DNA of 64,000 nucleotides from Janthinobacterium sp. 61 (GTDB lineage: Bacteria; Pseudomonadota; Gammaproteobacteria; Burkholderiales; Burkholderiaceae_D), in NCBI RefSeq assembly GCF_002846335.1, contig NZ_PJMQ01000001.1, forward strand, positions 558,001 to 622,000. Direction: 5' to 3'. Shown piece after piece: positions 26,265-37,674 of the stretch (the stretch's first letter is position 1; each line of letters opens with the position of its first letter). The position numbers were made by a program, and so were the translations under genes. The notes below the pieces were generated by a model. It worked only from the letters and a program-made list of their open reading frames with translations, did no database searches and was not told the DNA's origin.

Positions 26265-27901
26265 GGTGCAGCGTTCTCCAGCAGGACGGTGCCGGCCGCG
26301 TTCACGGCGACGGCGCCATCTTTGACGATATAGGTTTGATGCGTATAGGCGTCGCGCAGCTTGCTGCCATCGGCGAAAACGCCGTGTATCTTCAACGTGA
26401 TGATCCCCTGCGCCTCGGGCACGGCGATGATGGCGTCATCCTGCGCCACGCGGGCAAACGCATACGGTTTCTCGTCGATCAGGCGATGCTCGCCGCGCGC
26501 CAGGGCAGGGTGGCGCAAACGGAACTGGCCCAGCTTGCGCGCATGCGCCAGGGTGGCAGCGTCCAGCGAGTCCCAGTTCATGTCGGAGCGGGTGGCCTGC
26601 TGTTCGTCGCCGATGGGTGCCGCGCCAGGCTGGCGGCCGCTTTCATCGCCGTAGAACAGCTGCACGCCACCGGGTGCCAGCAGCAGGGCGGACAATCCAT
26701 GTTTCAGCTCCTTGCGCGGGAACAGGCTGGTATCGTGCGAAGAGATATACGACAGGATGTCGTAGCGGGGCTCATTGCCAATGCGCTTGCCCAGCAAGCC
26801 CGCGTACTGGCGGTAGACGCCATCGATGCTTTTCCAGTCGCCGCCAGCGCGGTGTTGAAAGTCGAAATTGATCATCGAGTCGAAGCCCGCGTCATGCCAG
26901 CTGCTGCGCTCTGGACCATGGCCCCACGCTTCTCCCGTCATCCAGAACGGGGCATCGTCGATTTTCTGTTCGGGATGGCGCGTTTTCCAGTCCTTCAATG
27001 CTTCCGTGGCGGCAGCGCGCAGGGCCAGCCAGCTGGCCGGCTCCACGTGCTTGACGGTGTCCGCCCTGAAACCGTCGACGCCGAATTCGCGCACCCAGTC
27101 GGCCAGCCAGTGGACCAGGTAAGCGCGCACGGTGGTGTCGGGCAGGGCGACGGCGCGCGTGTCGGACTTGCGCTGCAGGATAGGCGGCAAGCCCACGGCC
27201 TTGCCGCTTTCCGTGCGGAAGTCGGGCAGGAAGGCCAGCTGCATGGTGAAATCATCCTGGCCGCCGTCGGGATAGCCGGGCAAGCCCGCGCGCACCCAGT
27301 CCGGGCCCCACCACTGCTTGAATTCGAAGTTGTTGTAGTCGATGAAGCTATGATAGTCGCGCAGGGTGGCTTTTTCATGGCCGGGCCACAGCACGGGCAC
27401 CTTGTACTGTGCCAGGGTGCGCAAGTCCGCGTAGCCGGGATGGTTCAGCACCACGTCGAACAGCACGCGGATGCCCTGCGCGTGGGCCGTGCTGATCATC
27501 TCGCGCAATTCTTCGCGCGTGCCCATGTTGGCGTCCATGGTGGTGTAGTCGAGCGCCCAGTAGCCGTGGTAGGCGTAGTGCTGGAATTGCTGCTTGCCGC
27601 CCACTACCCAGCCGTGGATCTGTTCATACGGCGCCGTGATCCACAGTGCGTTGACGCCCAGGTCTTGAAAATAGCCGGTTCTCAGCTGCTGCGTGATGCC
27701 GGCGATGTCGCCGCCGTGAAAGCTGCCCACATCGCCGCCTTGCGGGTCGGCCGCGCGGCCATAACTATGGTCGTTGCCGGGATTGCCGTTGGCGTAGCGA
27801 TCTGTCACGGCAAAGTAGACGATAGGGTTGTCCGCGAAACTGCCCGCCTGCGCCGGTGCGCAGAAGAGCAAAGCGGCGAGGGCGGTCAGCATGGTCTTCA
27901 T
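26261..27901 (-). CDS. periplasmic/secreted GH13 alpha-amylase (MalS-like)
   Basis: 546 residues with a signal peptide (MKTMLTALAALLFCAPAQA). GH13 motifs: LFDVVLNH, the nucleophile in GFRADTVKH, acid/base in TGEAWG, and the third acid in SSHDTSLF. The enzyme cuts maltodextrins outside the cytoplasm to feed the transporter encoded by the neighbouring genes. It follows malG by a 1-bp gap and couples by ATGA to the sugar kinase. Confidence 0.9.
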   Translation of the reverse strand: MKTMLTALAALLFCAPAQAGSFADNPIVYFAVTDRYANGNPGNDHSYGRAADPQGGDVGSFHGGDIAGITQQLRTGYFQDLGVNALWITAPYEQIHGWVVGGKQQFQHYAYHGYWALDYTTMDANMGTREELREMISTAHAQGIRVLFDVVLNHPGYADLRTLAQYKVPVLWPGHEKATLRDYHSFIDYNNFEFKQWWGPDWVRAGLPGYPDGGQDDFTMQLAFLPDFRTESGKAVGLPPILQRKSDTRAVALPDTTVRAYLVHWLADWVREFGVDGFRADTVKHVEPASWLALRAAATEALKDWKTRHPEQKIDDAPFWMTGEAWGHGPERSSWHDAGFDSMINFDFQHRAGGDWKSIDGVYRQYAGLLGKRIGNEPRYDILSYISSHDTSLFPRKELKHGLSALLLAPGGVQLFYGDESGRQPGAAPIGDEQQATRSDMNWDSLDAATLAHARKLGQFRLRHPALARGEHRLIDEKPYAFARVAQDDAIIAVPEAQGIITLKIHGVFADGSKLRDAYTHQTYIVKDGAVAVNAAGTVLLENAAP

Positions 27902-27902
27902 G

Positions 27903-28793
27903 TCAGCCCTTCACGCCGCCAGCCGTCAGGCCGGAGATCATCCACTTCTGCGCCAGCAGGAACACGGCCGTGATGGGCAAGCCGGACAAGATGGCTGCCG
28001 CGGCGAAGTCGCCCCACAGGTATTTTTGCTCGTACAGGAACAGTTTCGAGCCGACCGCCAGGGTCAGGTTGTTCTGTTCATGCAGCAGCACGGAAGCGAT
28101 CGGATACTCGATGATGGCGCCGATGAATGACAGCAGGAATACCACCATGAGGATGGGCACCGTCATCGGCAGCAGCACGTAGACAAACGCTTGCCACTGC
28201 GTGGCGCCATCGACCTTGGCCGCTTCTTCGATCTCGATGGGGATGGTTTGATAGTATCCCTTGATGGTCCAGATATGCAGGGCGATGCCGCCCGTGTAAG
28301 CCAGCACCAGGCTGCCGTGGTGGTCGATGCCCAGCCATGGCACGTAGCTGCCCAGCACATCGAAGATGGCGTAGATGGCCACCAGGGCCAGCACGGCGGG
28401 GAACATTTGCAGCAGCATCAGCGCGGACAGGGTCTGCGACTTGAAGCGGAACTGCATGCGCGCGAATGCATACGCGCAGGTGGTCGACAGCAGCACGGTG
28501 ACGGTGGCGCTCATGCTGGCCACCTTGATGGAATTCCACAGCCACAGCAGCACGGGAAAGTCCGGCTCGACCAGGGTGCCGTTGGGCGCCTGGTAAGACA
28601 TGCCCAGCGCCAATCGCCAGTGCTCGAAGCTGATCTCGGGCGGTATCAAACTGCCCGAAGCGAAGTTGCCGGGCCGCAGGGAGATCGACAAAATCATCAG
28701 GAAGGGAAACATCACCAGCGCAATCAGCGCGATCACGGCGACATGGGCCGCCAGGATGCGCCAGCGGTTGGAACGGTCGACAACGATAGCCAT
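27903..28793 (-). CDS. malG: maltose/maltodextrin ABC permease MalG
   Basis: 296 residues, six membrane helices. The EAA loop that contacts the ATPase reads [18 protein letters not shown]. It pairs with MalF to form the translocation pore. Start ATG 28793. Only 10 bp separate it from malF and 1 bp from the amylase gene, in the order malE-malF-malG-amylase. Confidence 0.95.
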   Translation of the reverse strand: MAIVVDRSNRWRILAAHVAVIALIALVMFPFLMILSISLRPGNFASGSLIPPEISFEHWRLALGMSYQAPNGTLVEPDFPVLLWLWNSIKVASMSATVTVLLSTTCAYAFARMQFRFKSQTLSALMLLQMFPAVLALVAIYAIFDVLGSYVPWLGIDHHGSLVLAYTGGIALHIWTIKGYYQTIPIEIEEAAKVDGATQWQAFVYVLLPMTVPILMVVFLLSFIGAIIEYPIASVLLHEQNNLTLAVGSKLFLYEQKYLWGDFAAAAILSGLPITAVFLLAQKWMISGLTAGGVKG

Positions 28794-28803
28794 GAACTGT
28801 CCT

Positions 28804-30315
28804 TTATGCTTTGTTCATGCGCGTCAGGCGCATGTTGACCAGCGAAATCGCGGCCACGAGGAAGAAGATCAGGGTCGAGATGGCAGCGGCCAGGCCAAAG
28901 TTCTGGCCGGAATCCTCGAACGCGATGCGATAGGTATAGGACACCAGCAAGTCCGTCGTGCCGGCAGGCAAGGTCGTGTCGAGGAAATCGGGACGCCCGC
29001 CCGTCAGCAAGCTGATCAGCACGAAGTTGTTGAAATTGAAACCAAGGCTGGCCACCATCAGCGGCGTGAGCGGCTTGATGATCAGTGGCAGGGTGATCTT
29101 GAAGAAATTCGTCAGCGGTCCCGCGCCGGCCAGGGCCGACGCTTCGTACAGGTCCGACGGGATCGCCTTGATCAGGCCCATGCACACCACCATCATGTAG
29201 GGGTAGCCGAGCCAGGTGTTGACGATCAGGATCATGGCCTTGGCCAGCGTGGTGTCCGAGAACCAGGCGGGCTTGATGCCGAAGAGCGCATCGAGCACCA
29301 GGTTGATTTCGCCAAAGTTATTGTTGAACAAGCCCTTGAAGACGAGGATGGAAATGAATCCGGGCACGGCATACGGCAGGAACAGCAGGGTGCGGTACAG
29401 GCCGCGGAAGCGCAGCGCATCCCAGTTCAGCAGCACGGCCAGCGCCATGCCCAGGCCCGTCGTGGTGGCCACGCTGATCAGGGCGAAGACGATGGTCCAG
29501 ACGAAAATGCGCAGGAAGGGGCCGCGAAACGCTTCGTCGGAGAAAATCTTCACGAAGTTGGCGAAACCGACGTTGACCTTGAAGCCCGGTTCCAGTTTCG
29601 TGCCGTCCGGCATTTCATAAAATCCCGTCTTGAAATTCGGTGTCACGAGTTCGCCCGTGGCGATCTTCTTCAGCGTCTTGTCGGGGAGTTGCTTGTAGAC
29701 ATGCGCAACGGGGCCGAATTCACGCAAGCCCACCATGCGCAGCTCGATCCTGTTAGGCAGGATGAGTGTCAGCAGCTTCAAATCCTTTTGCAGGGCGATG
29801 ATGTCCTTGATGGGCAGCGGCGGTGCCAGCACGGGTGCCTGCACGGGATCCGGCGGCGCCACCTCCACGTTCAGGGGGACGGCGCGCTTCAGGGCCAGCG
29901 GCTGTGTCAGCAGCACTTCGCCCGTGTCCGGGCTTTCCAGGCGCAAGCGGTATTCCTTGTTGTCCGGGTGCACGGTCAGTGCGTAGCCCGTGCTTTCCAC
30001 GCGCTGTGTCTCGTCGAGCAGGTATTGCGTGGCCCGCTCATAGGTGAGCAGGTTGCGCGAACTGAAATTGGTAAAGCCGATCGACACCGTGTACACCATC
30101 GGCAGCAGCACGAAGACGATGACTGCCGTGATGCCGGGAAACAGGTAACGGTAGGCATAGGCGCGCGGCGACGTGAAGACAAACGTCGTCAGGGTCAGCA
30201 AGCCGAGGAAAATGGCGGCCAGCATGGTCTGGCCGGAAATGTACAACATGAAGAGCAGATACAGACCCAGCGCCATGCTGATGGTCAATACCGTAGGGCC
30301 GATAAACTTGCGCAC
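28804..30315 (-). CDS. malF: maltose/maltodextrin ABC permease MalF
   Basis: 503 residues. N-terminal membrane helices, then a large periplasmic P2-like loop (about residues 100-240) as in E. coli MalF, then the permease core with EAA motif [20 protein letters not shown]. The start is GTG 30315 (VRKFIGPTV), preceded by AGGT; an upstream in-frame ATG lies inside the palindromic repeat at 30350-30443 and is rejected. Ends 10 bp before malG. Confidence 0.93.
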   Translation of the reverse strand: MRKFIGPTVLTISMALGLYLLFMLYISGQTMLAAIFLGLLTLTTFVFTSPRAYAYRYLFPGITAVIVFVLLPMVYTVSIGFTNFSSRNLLTYERATQYLLDETQRVESTGYALTVHPDNKEYRLRLESPDTGEVLLTQPLALKRAVPLNVEVAPPDPVQAPVLAPPLPIKDIIALQKDLKLLTLILPNRIELRMVGLREFGPVAHVYKQLPDKTLKKIATGELVTPNFKTGFYEMPDGTKLEPGFKVNVGFANFVKIFSDEAFRGPFLRIFVWTIVFALISVATTTGLGMALAVLLNWDALRFRGLYRTLLFLPYAVPGFISILVFKGLFNNNFGEINLVLDALFGIKPAWFSDTTLAKAMILIVNTWLGYPYMMVVCMGLIKAIPSDLYEASALAGAGPLTNFFKITLPLIIKPLTPLMVASLGFNFNNFVLISLLTGGRPDFLDTTLPAGTTDLLVSYTYRIAFEDSGQNFGLAAAISTLIFFLVAAISLVNMRLTRMNKA

Positions 30316-30349
30316 GATGGATACCTGTGAAGATGGAATGATACGAGGT

Positions 30350-30443
30350 GGCGTAGGTCGGATTAGCGCTTGCGCGTAATCCGACAACACTGTTGGCTGC
30401 TGGTGTCGGATTACGGCCCTTCGGGCCTAATCCGACCTACGCC
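30350..30443. repeat. nested GGCGTAGGTCGGATTA inverted repeat
   Basis: GGCGTAGGTCGGATTA at 30350-30365 pairs with TAATCCGACCTACGCC at 30428-30443. Inside are two smaller hairpins, TCGGATTA(gcgcttgcgcg)TAATCCGA and TCGGATTA(cggcccttcgggcc)TAATCCGA. It fills the malE-malF gap. This is a widespread proteobacterial repeat type; here it could be an mRNA stabiliser giving more malE than malFG. Confidence 0.85.
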
Positions 30444-30452
30444 TTGACCTGC

Positions 30453-31673
30453 TTAATTGGCGGTCGTAATCCGCTTCGCCGCCGCATCCAGGCCATCCTT
30501 GGTGGTCTGGCGGCCTTGCGTGATGTTTTCCAGCGCCGATTGCATCGACGACCAGAAGCGGCCCATTTCCGGGTTGTTCGGCATCGGGCGGCCCGCTTGG
30601 GCGCTTTCCATCGTCGCCTGGATGTTCGGATTGGCTTTCAATTCCGCGAACAGCACTTTGTTGGCTGGCGTGCCCAGCGGGACGTCGGCGTTGATGGTTT
30701 TCAGGCCATTGAGCTGCAGCATCTGGTTTTCCAGGAATTCCGTCGCCAGGTCCTTGTTCGGGCTCGCCTTGGAAATCATTGCGCCCAGCACACCCACGAA
30801 TGGGGTGGCCGTCTTGCCTGCCACGGTAGGAATCGTTGCCACGCCGTAATTGATCTTCGATTTGCGCGCATTGTCCCACGACCATGGGCCGTTGATCATC
30901 ATGGCGATCTTGCCCTGGTTAAAGCCGGCTTCCATTTCCGCGTAGCCCGCGCCCTTCGGCATGGCGCCACTGTTGATCAAGGTCATCAGCGCATTCACGC
31001 CAGCTTGCGAACCGGCATTGTTGACACCCGTCTTGGCCGCATCGTAGCGCCCATCAGCCTTGACTTCAAACGGGAAACCGCCGCCCGCGCCCAGCAAAGG
31101 CCAGGTGAAATAGGTATTCGTGTAATCCCACAGGATGGCTTTCTTGCCTTGCGCAGACAGTTTTTTGTCCAGCGCGGCGATTTCCTCGAAGGTTTTTGGC
31201 GGCGTCGGCACCAGGTCCTTGTTGTAGACGAGGGCCACGGCTTCGATGGAGATCGGGTAGCCCCAGGTCTTGCCGCTAACGGTGAAGGCGTTCCAGGCCA
31301 GCGGCAGGATGGCGGCGCGCGCTTCCTTGCTTGGCGTCACTGGTTGCAGCAAGCCGGCGTCAATCCAGCCGCCGATACGGTCATGCGGCCAGATCCAGAT
31401 GTCCGGGCCCTTGCCGGCGGCCGCCGCCTGCTGGAATTTGTTCGGTGCATCTTCCGGGTGCTCGACGACGACCTTGATGCCCGTCTTCTTGGTGAATTCT
31501 TCGCCGACCTTGGCCAGGCCCTTGTAGCCCTTGTCGCCATTGATCCAGATCAAGAGGGTACCTGCTTCGGCCGCGTGCGCCATGCTGACGGCGGCCAGGT
31601 TGCCGATGCCGGCCAGGGCGGCGGCGATCAGGGTGGTTTTGATGAAGCTGCGTTTCGGGTGTGTGAAGGACAT
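30453..31673 (-). CDS. malE: maltose/maltodextrin-binding protein MalE
   Basis: 406 residues, signal peptide with cleavage near [11 protein letters not shown]. Full-length MalE with [22 protein letters not shown] at the mature N-terminus and conserved aromatic binding segments ([14 protein letters not shown]). It binds maltodextrins in the periplasm for MalFGK. GGAGA precedes ATG 31673. First of the malEFG set, downstream of malK in the same orientation. Confidence 0.93.
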   Translation of the reverse strand: MSFTHPKRSFIKTTLIAAALAGIGNLAAVSMAHAAEAGTLLIWINGDKGYKGLAKVGEEFTKKTGIKVVVEHPEDAPNKFQQAAAAGKGPDIWIWPHDRIGGWIDAGLLQPVTPSKEARAAILPLAWNAFTVSGKTWGYPISIEAVALVYNKDLVPTPPKTFEEIAALDKKLSAQGKKAILWDYTNTYFTWPLLGAGGGFPFEVKADGRYDAAKTGVNNAGSQAGVNALMTLINSGAMPKGAGYAEMEAGFNQGKIAMMINGPWSWDNARKSKINYGVATIPTVAGKTATPFVGVLGAMISKASPNKDLATEFLENQMLQLNGLKTINADVPLGTPANKVLFAELKANPNIQATMESAQAGRPMPNNPEMGRFWSSMQSALENITQGRQTTKDGLDAAAKRITTAN

Positions 31674-31771
31674 GTCAATCTCCAGTGTCTTTTTTTATGT
31701 GAAGTATCAAGGCTGAAACGATGCAACCAGGCCAGGCGGCGCCTGTAGCGCCTGGCCCCTTAAATTCGGAA

Positions 31772-32857
<1,086 letters not shown>

Positions 32858-32941
32858 GTCGTCCTCGTTCTCTCAATTTGGCCCCGCTGATGCGCGGGGC
32901 TCGTTATTGTAAATGGCGGCATGGCCGCCAAAGCCTGCGAT

Positions 32942-34582
32942 TTACGCCAAGGTGCCGAACCAGCCGCCATGCGGAGGCAGACTGATCTGTTGGTCAACTT
33001 TACTGCCCGGTAAGCCATGACCGGCCAGGTCGGCCGCTGGCGCCGCATCGGGCCAGGTGAACGTCACGGCTTCCGTGCCCAGGTTGAAGGCGGCTAATAC
33101 AGAAGGTTGGCCGGGCAAGTCGCGGCGCAGGGCCAGCACGGGTTCCGGCGCATCGAAGAAAACGATGTCGCCACGCAGCAATTGCGGCAGGGTGCGGCGC
33201 CAGGCGAGGATGTTCTGCGCAAACTGCAAAGGCGAGGCGGCGTCGCGCACTTCGACGTCAACGGCACGCGCAAGATGCTCGGGTGGCACGGGCAGCCAGG
33301 GTTTTGCATTGCTGAAGCCGCCGTGCGGCGCGTCGGCCACCCACGGCATCGGCGTGCGGCAGCCGTCGCGGCCCTTGAACTGGGGCCAGAACGGGATGCC
33401 GTACGGGTCCTGCAGCGCCTCGAAAGGAATGTCCGCTTCCGTCAGGGCCAGCTCGTCGCCCTGGTACAGGCACGGTGTGCCTTTCAGCGCCGCCTGCACG
33501 GCCAGCACCACCTTGGCCAGAGATGGCGATGGATTCTCGCCGCCCCAGCGCGTCATGACGCGCACGCTGTCGTGGTTGCCTACGGACCAGGAAGCCCAGC
33601 CGTCGGTCACTTTGGCTTCGAATTCTTCCACCTGCGTGCGGATGTGCGCGGCTGAAAACTCCGCCGTCAGCAAGTTGAAACTGTAAGCCATATGCAGCTT
33701 GTCGCCGCCCGTGGTGTAGGCGGCCATGGTGTCCAGCGCATTGTCGTCGCCCACTTCGCCGATGGAAATGGCTTGATATTCGTCAAGCACGGCGCGCACG
33801 CGCTGCAGGTAGGCGATGTTTTCCGGCTGCGTCTTGTCATACACGTGCGCTTGCATGCCATACGGGTTGATGGCCGACACGCTGCTCGCGTCGCGCTGCG
33901 CGGCTGGCGGATTATCGCGCAGCAACTGGTCGTGATACGGGAAGTTGCAGGAATCGAAGCGGAAGCCATCGACGCCGCGTTCCAGCCAGAACCGCAGGTT
34001 ATCCAGCTGGGCCTGCTGAACGGCCGGATTGTGGAAATTCAGGTCGGGCTGGCTGGCGAGGAAATCGTGCAGGTAGTACTGGCCGCGGCGCGGCTCCCAT
34101 TGCCAGGCGGAACCGCCAAACACGGACAGCCAGTTGTTTGGCGCCGTGCCGTCCGGTTTCTGGTCGGCCCACACATACCAGTCGGCCTTGGCATTGTCGC
34201 GGCTGGAGCGGCTTTCCACGAACCACGGGTGAAGGTCGGACGAGTGCGACAGCACCTGGTCGATCATCACTTTCAAGCCCAGTTCATGGGCGCGCGCCAC
34301 CAGGCGGTCGAAATCGGCCAGACTGCCAAACATGGGGTCGACGTCGCAGAAGTCGGCCACGTCGTAGCCGAAGTCTTTCATCGGCGACGTAAAGAAGGGC
34401 GAGATCCACACGATGTCGGCGCCCAGGGCGGCGATGTATGCGAGCTTGGAGGTGATGCCGGGCAAGTCGCCGATGCCGTCGCCATTGCTGTCGAGGAAGC
34501 TGCGTGGATATACCTGGTAGATGACGGCGCTGCGCCACCAGTCGGCGGGCAGGTTGGCGAGATTGTTCTGGATGGTCGGCAT
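32942..34582 (-). CDS. cytoplasmic GH13 alpha-glucosidase
   Basis: 546 residues, no signal peptide. GH13 motifs VMIDQVLSHSS, nucleophile GFRFDSCNF, acid SIGEVGDD, and VGNHDSVRV. Resembles AglA/MalZ-type alpha-1,4-glucosidases that hydrolyse imported maltose and dextrins to glucose. First gene of the operon that continues malK-malE-malF-malG-amylase-kinase, directly behind two LacI-type operators. Confidence 0.9.
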   Translation of the reverse strand: MPTIQNNLANLPADWWRSAVIYQVYPRSFLDSNGDGIGDLPGITSKLAYIAALGADIVWISPFFTSPMKDFGYDVADFCDVDPMFGSLADFDRLVARAHELGLKVMIDQVLSHSSDLHPWFVESRSSRDNAKADWYVWADQKPDGTAPNNWLSVFGGSAWQWEPRRGQYYLHDFLASQPDLNFHNPAVQQAQLDNLRFWLERGVDGFRFDSCNFPYHDQLLRDNPPAAQRDASSVSAINPYGMQAHVYDKTQPENIAYLQRVRAVLDEYQAISIGEVGDDNALDTMAAYTTGGDKLHMAYSFNLLTAEFSAAHIRTQVEEFEAKVTDGWASWSVGNHDSVRVMTRWGGENPSPSLAKVVLAVQAALKGTPCLYQGDELALTEADIPFEALQDPYGIPFWPQFKGRDGCRTPMPWVADAPHGGFSNAKPWLPVPPEHLARAVDVEVRDAASPLQFAQNILAWRRTLPQLLRGDIVFFDAPEPVLALRRDLPGQPSVLAAFNLGTEAVTFTWPDAAPAADLAGHGLPGSKVDQQISLPPHGGWFGTLA

Positions 34583-34665
34583 GAATGATTTCTTAAAAGT
34601 TGCCTGTAGCCGTGGCTATCAGGGTGGCGCTGCTGGTTGGTAGGCGAACGTCTTATTTTAAAATT

Positions 34666-34709
34666 CAAAGCGCTTTGGGTATGAAATGAGTATAGTTCAA
34701 AGCGCTTTG
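34666..34709 (-). promoter_or_regulatory. two CAAAGCGCTTTG operators of the glucosidase operon
   Basis: Perfect palindromes CAAAGCGCTTTG at 34666-34677 and 34698-34709, 32 bp apart (about three turns). They lie 84-127 bp upstream of the glucosidase ATG. The palindrome is typical of LacI-family regulators; the LacI-type gene is next door. Confidence 0.85.
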
Positions 34710-34784
34710 AAAAGTAAAGCGATACACGCACCAGACATACGATTTTTTTATGAGGGTAATTCAGGACGGCGAGGCGGGAGAGCC

Positions 34785-34852
34785 GGGGTCAGACCCGCCG
34801 GGGGATTGCGTCCCAGTGGGACGCAATCCCCTCACGCAGTGACTGACCCTGG
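34785..34852. repeat. GGGGTCAGACCC element interrupted by a second palindrome, copy 3
   Basis: The left arm GGGGTCAGACCC is at 34785-34796. Then comes a different perfect palindrome, GGGGATTGCGTCCCA / TGGGACGCAATCCCC at 34801-34831, and a decayed right-arm remnant TGACTGACCCTGG. The second palindrome looks inserted into the first. It lies between the glucosidase promoter and the LacI-type gene. Confidence 0.75.
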
Positions 34853-34883
34853 TATTTTACGGCTTGTGCGGCGAGAGGCTGAA

Positions 34884-35897
34884 TCAGGAGGGTATTGCCG
34901 GTCCGGCCGACTCGCCCGGCAGCAGCTCGCACGGCCACAGTTCCTGCAGTTCGGTGACGGGCGTGCCGTCCATCAGGGCCAGCAGCATGTGGATCATCTT
35001 CGCGCCGGCGCCACGCGGGTCGGGCTGCACGACGGTGGTGACGTTGTGGCCGGCCAGGGAGTCTTCCATCACGCCCCAGACGATCAGGGACATCTCGCTG
35101 CCGATGGCGATGCCCGCGTCGAGCAGGGCGCGCACCGCGCCCACGCCCGACATGTGATTGTCGACGATGACGGCAGTAGGGCGGGGCGAGCGGGCCAGCA
35201 GGCGCTGCATGGCCTGGTAGCCGGCGCGGCGGTCGTGCGCATTGTCGACCAGGTTGTCCGGGTCGACGGCAAGGCCGCCCGCCTGCATAGCGTGCTGGAA
35301 ACTCTCGACGCGCTGGCGCACGAAGTTCAGGTCCGGCGTGGCGCTGATCAGGCCGATGCGCTGGTGGCCCAGCTGTGCCAGGCGTTCGACGGCCAGGCGC
35401 ATGCCCGCCTCATTGTCGTAGTCGAACCAGGCGTGCGGCTGGTTCAGCTGCGTGCGGCCATGGGCGACAAAGGGCATGCCCTGCTGCGCCAGGTAGGCGA
35501 TGCGCTCGTCGAACGGTTTTGTCCGTCCGACCACCAGTCCGTCGATGCGGCGTCCCTTGACCATACGTTCATAGGTGTGGAATTCATTGGTGGCCGACGC
35601 GGGCGCGATCATCATGTCCATCTGCTGCGCTTCCAGCGCTTCCGACATGCCGCCCACGATCTCGATGAACATGGGGTCGGCCAGGTCGTTCGGCATCAGC
35701 GGGTAGATGATGCCGACGATATTCGTGCGCCCGACGGCCAGGCTGCGCGCCATGGGATTGGGACGGTAGCCGGCCGCCTGCGCGGCGGCCAGCACCCGCT
35801 CACGCGTGCGTTCACTCACTTCCGGATAGCCATTCAAGGCGCGGCTGACGGTGGTTTCGGATATTCCTAGCGTTTTGGCGAGATTTTTGAGGTTCAT
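34884..35897 (-). CDS. LacI-family regulator of the maltodextrin genes
   Basis: 337 residues. N-terminal HTH NLKNLAKTLGISETTVSRALNGY with the LacI hinge region, then a periplasmic-binding-protein-like effector domain. It probably binds CAAAGCGCTTTG sites at 34666-34709 and 37510-37563 and releases when maltodextrin or a derived sugar binds. The ATG at 35897 opens the HTH directly. It lies between the glucosidase operon and maltoporin gene. Confidence 0.9.
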   Translation of the reverse strand: MNLKNLAKTLGISETTVSRALNGYPEVSERTRERVLAAAQAAGYRPNPMARSLAVGRTNIVGIIYPLMPNDLADPMFIEIVGGMSEALEAQQMDMMIAPASATNEFHTYERMVKGRRIDGLVVGRTKPFDERIAYLAQQGMPFVAHGRTQLNQPHAWFDYDNEAGMRLAVERLAQLGHQRIGLISATPDLNFVRQRVESFQHAMQAGGLAVDPDNLVDNAHDRRAGYQAMQRLLARSPRPTAVIVDNHMSGVGAVRALLDAGIAIGSEMSLIVWGVMEDSLAGHNVTTVVQPDPRGAGAKMIHMLLALMDGTPVTELQELWPCELLPGESAGPAIPS

Positions 35898-36237
35898 GGA
35901 TGCTGCAGTCGGGGGCTATCTTGAGTGGGTCTTGCCGCTGCCGGCGTCCTGCCGTTGGGCGGGAGCGGTGCAGTGCAATGCGATTAGGGGTAGTTTATCT
36001 GATAAATGCCGGAATGATCAGGGTCATGACCAGCGGCGGCAGCGCCCAAAAAAATACGCGGGCAAACCCAGGGGCGCCCGCGCTAAAAGAGGATACTGCT
36101 GAATCACTACATTGAAGCTGCCGGCCATCGCGTGCAGCGGCGAAATGGTGGGTCCGGGTAAAGCATGCCCCCAGGAAGGCGGGCGGTGTTGCTGCCAGTG
36201 GCTGGCGCCTTGCGGCATCAGCCAGTGTTGGATGCTC
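35898..36237. other. non-coding gap with terminator
   Basis: 340 bp between the LacI-type gene start and the maltoporin stop. It holds the terminator at 36047-36082 and probably the regulator's promoter. No convincing ORF. Confidence 0.5.
36047..36082 (-). terminator. rho-independent terminator downstream of maltoporin
   Basis: On the minus strand CGCGGGC (36082-36076) pairs with GCCCGCG (36063-36057), followed by TATTTTTTT. It is about 155 bp after the maltoporin stop. Confidence 0.55.
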
Positions 36238-37455
36238 TTACCACCAGGATTCCACTTGGAAACCCATGGAGCTGCCGTTTGTTTTTCCACCAAACACGCC
36301 CGTCGACGACAGCGCGGTTTCCGCTGCGGCGGCCGACTGGGCTGCCTTGTTCCATTTGGCGTAGGTGTAGAAGGCGCGCAGCACAGGGCGCGACCAGAAG
36401 CTGTTGCCAGCCGACAATTGCGGCGCGAAGGTCAGCTTGGTCAGGTTGCGGCTCTCGCCACCTTCCGGCTTGACGATGTCGTGGCCCAGTTCCACGGCCA
36501 GGCTGTAGTTGTCCGTGAAGTGGTAGATGGGACGCGCGCCGATCGAGGTCCATTTGCTGCTGACGCCGGCCGTTTGCTTGTCTTCGTAGACGAAGGTGCC
36601 CATGCCGGACCAGGAACCTTTGGGCTGGATCATGATTTGTTCCGTCAGGCGCGTGACCTTGTCGTCCTTGTCGGCGCCCAGGCTGAAGCCGCCCGTGTTG
36701 GCGGCGCTACCTTTGCCGAACTGCAATGCTACTTTGTTGAAGCCGCCCAGCAGATTGCCTTGCGTATGCATGATGGTCAACAAGTGGCCGCTGGCGATGG
36801 GGGCCGCGCCTTGCGCATTGCGTTTCTGATTGAATTGCAGGCCCAGCGTCAGTTCACCGTCCGGGTTGACCTTGATGCCGGAAAAGCGCAAGTCGTGGGA
36901 CAGGCCCATGCGCTTGCTGTCCTTGTCGTCGGCCGTGCGTACGATGGCGTAGGCCAGCTTGGCGGCGCCCAGGTCGATGTTTTCCAGGCCGGCGCCAGGG
37001 CCGCTGTTGTTCCAGAAGTAGTAATCGGTGATGTGCACGTCCTGGCGGTCGTAGTAGCGCTTGCCGACCCAGGCGCGCGCTTCGGCGAAGGCGCCCGTGC
37101 CGATCTTGTCAGCCACCACGTTCATTTCACGCCACGACGGGTCCGATTGTTCCCAGTCCTGGTTTTGGTTGACGGAAAACGCCACCAGGGTATTGATGCG
37201 GAAGGTGGTGCCGTTGGCTGCCTTGAACGCTTCGCCGCCGAATTTCAGCTCGCCGTAGGTTTCGCACTCATTGCCCAGACGATACTTGGACGAGGCGCCG
37301 GCCAGTCCGAAGCAGGCTTCCTTGCCGCCTTCGCTGCTGGTGCCGAAGCCCGAGCGGATGTAGCCGCCGAAGTCGATCGGCAAGGCAGCCTGGGCCGATG
37401 CGCTCAGGGCCATGAGCACTGCCGCTGGCAACGCTTTCAAGAAAATTTTGTTCAT
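36238..37455 (-). CDS. lamB: maltoporin LamB
   Basis: 405 residues, signal peptide MNKIFLKALPAAVLMALSASAQA. LamB-type start of the mature chain (DFGGYIRSGFGTSSEGG), many beta strands ending in the aromatic QVESWW, a normal outer-membrane C-terminus. It lets maltodextrins through the outer membrane. GGAG precedes ATG 37455. The promoter carries three operators. Confidence 0.92.
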   Translation of the reverse strand: MNKIFLKALPAAVLMALSASAQAALPIDFGGYIRSGFGTSSEGGKEACFGLAGASSKYRLGNECETYGELKFGGEAFKAANGTTFRINTLVAFSVNQNQDWEQSDPSWREMNVVADKIGTGAFAEARAWVGKRYYDRQDVHITDYYFWNNSGPGAGLENIDLGAAKLAYAIVRTADDKDSKRMGLSHDLRFSGIKVNPDGELTLGLQFNQKRNAQGAAPIASGHLLTIMHTQGNLLGGFNKVALQFGKGSAANTGGFSLGADKDDKVTRLTEQIMIQPKGSWSGMGTFVYEDKQTAGVSSKWTSIGARPIYHFTDNYSLAVELGHDIVKPEGGESRNLTKLTFAPQLSAGNSFWSRPVLRAFYTYAKWNKAAQSAAAAETALSSTGVFGGKTNGSSMGFQVESWW

Positions 37456-37509
37456 TGTGTCTCCAGGTTTTTTATAGGTGTGGGATCGGCGAGCATCATT
37501 TTGCACAAC

Positions 37510-37563
37510 CAAAGCGCTTTAACTATATTTCAAAGCGCTTTGAGTATAGTTCAAAGCGCTTTG
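37510..37563 (-). promoter_or_regulatory. three tandem CAAAGCGCTTT(G/A) operators upstream of lamB
   Basis: Operators at 37510-37521 (one mismatch), 37531-37542 and 37552-37563, starts exactly 21 bp apart (two helical turns), so all face the same side of the DNA. The 20-mer TATAGTTCAAAGCGCTTTGA also occurs at the glucosidase promoter. Confidence 0.85.
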
Positions 37564-37674
37564 ATAAGTAAACTCGTTTTATTCTTCACATCCTTTGGAA
37601 ACTTGGCAGATGTTGCAGAGAAACATCAAAGGCGGGCGGCGGCGCATGGGCGCCGCCGTGTACGGCAAGAGGAA

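Noticed and set aside
28600..30330. Plus-strand open frame (576 codons)
   Set aside because: Antisense to malF and malG.
34666..34852. Possible CRISPR-like repeat array
   Set aside because: Repeats are palindromic operators and an intergenic palindrome, not regularly spaced units with unique spacers.
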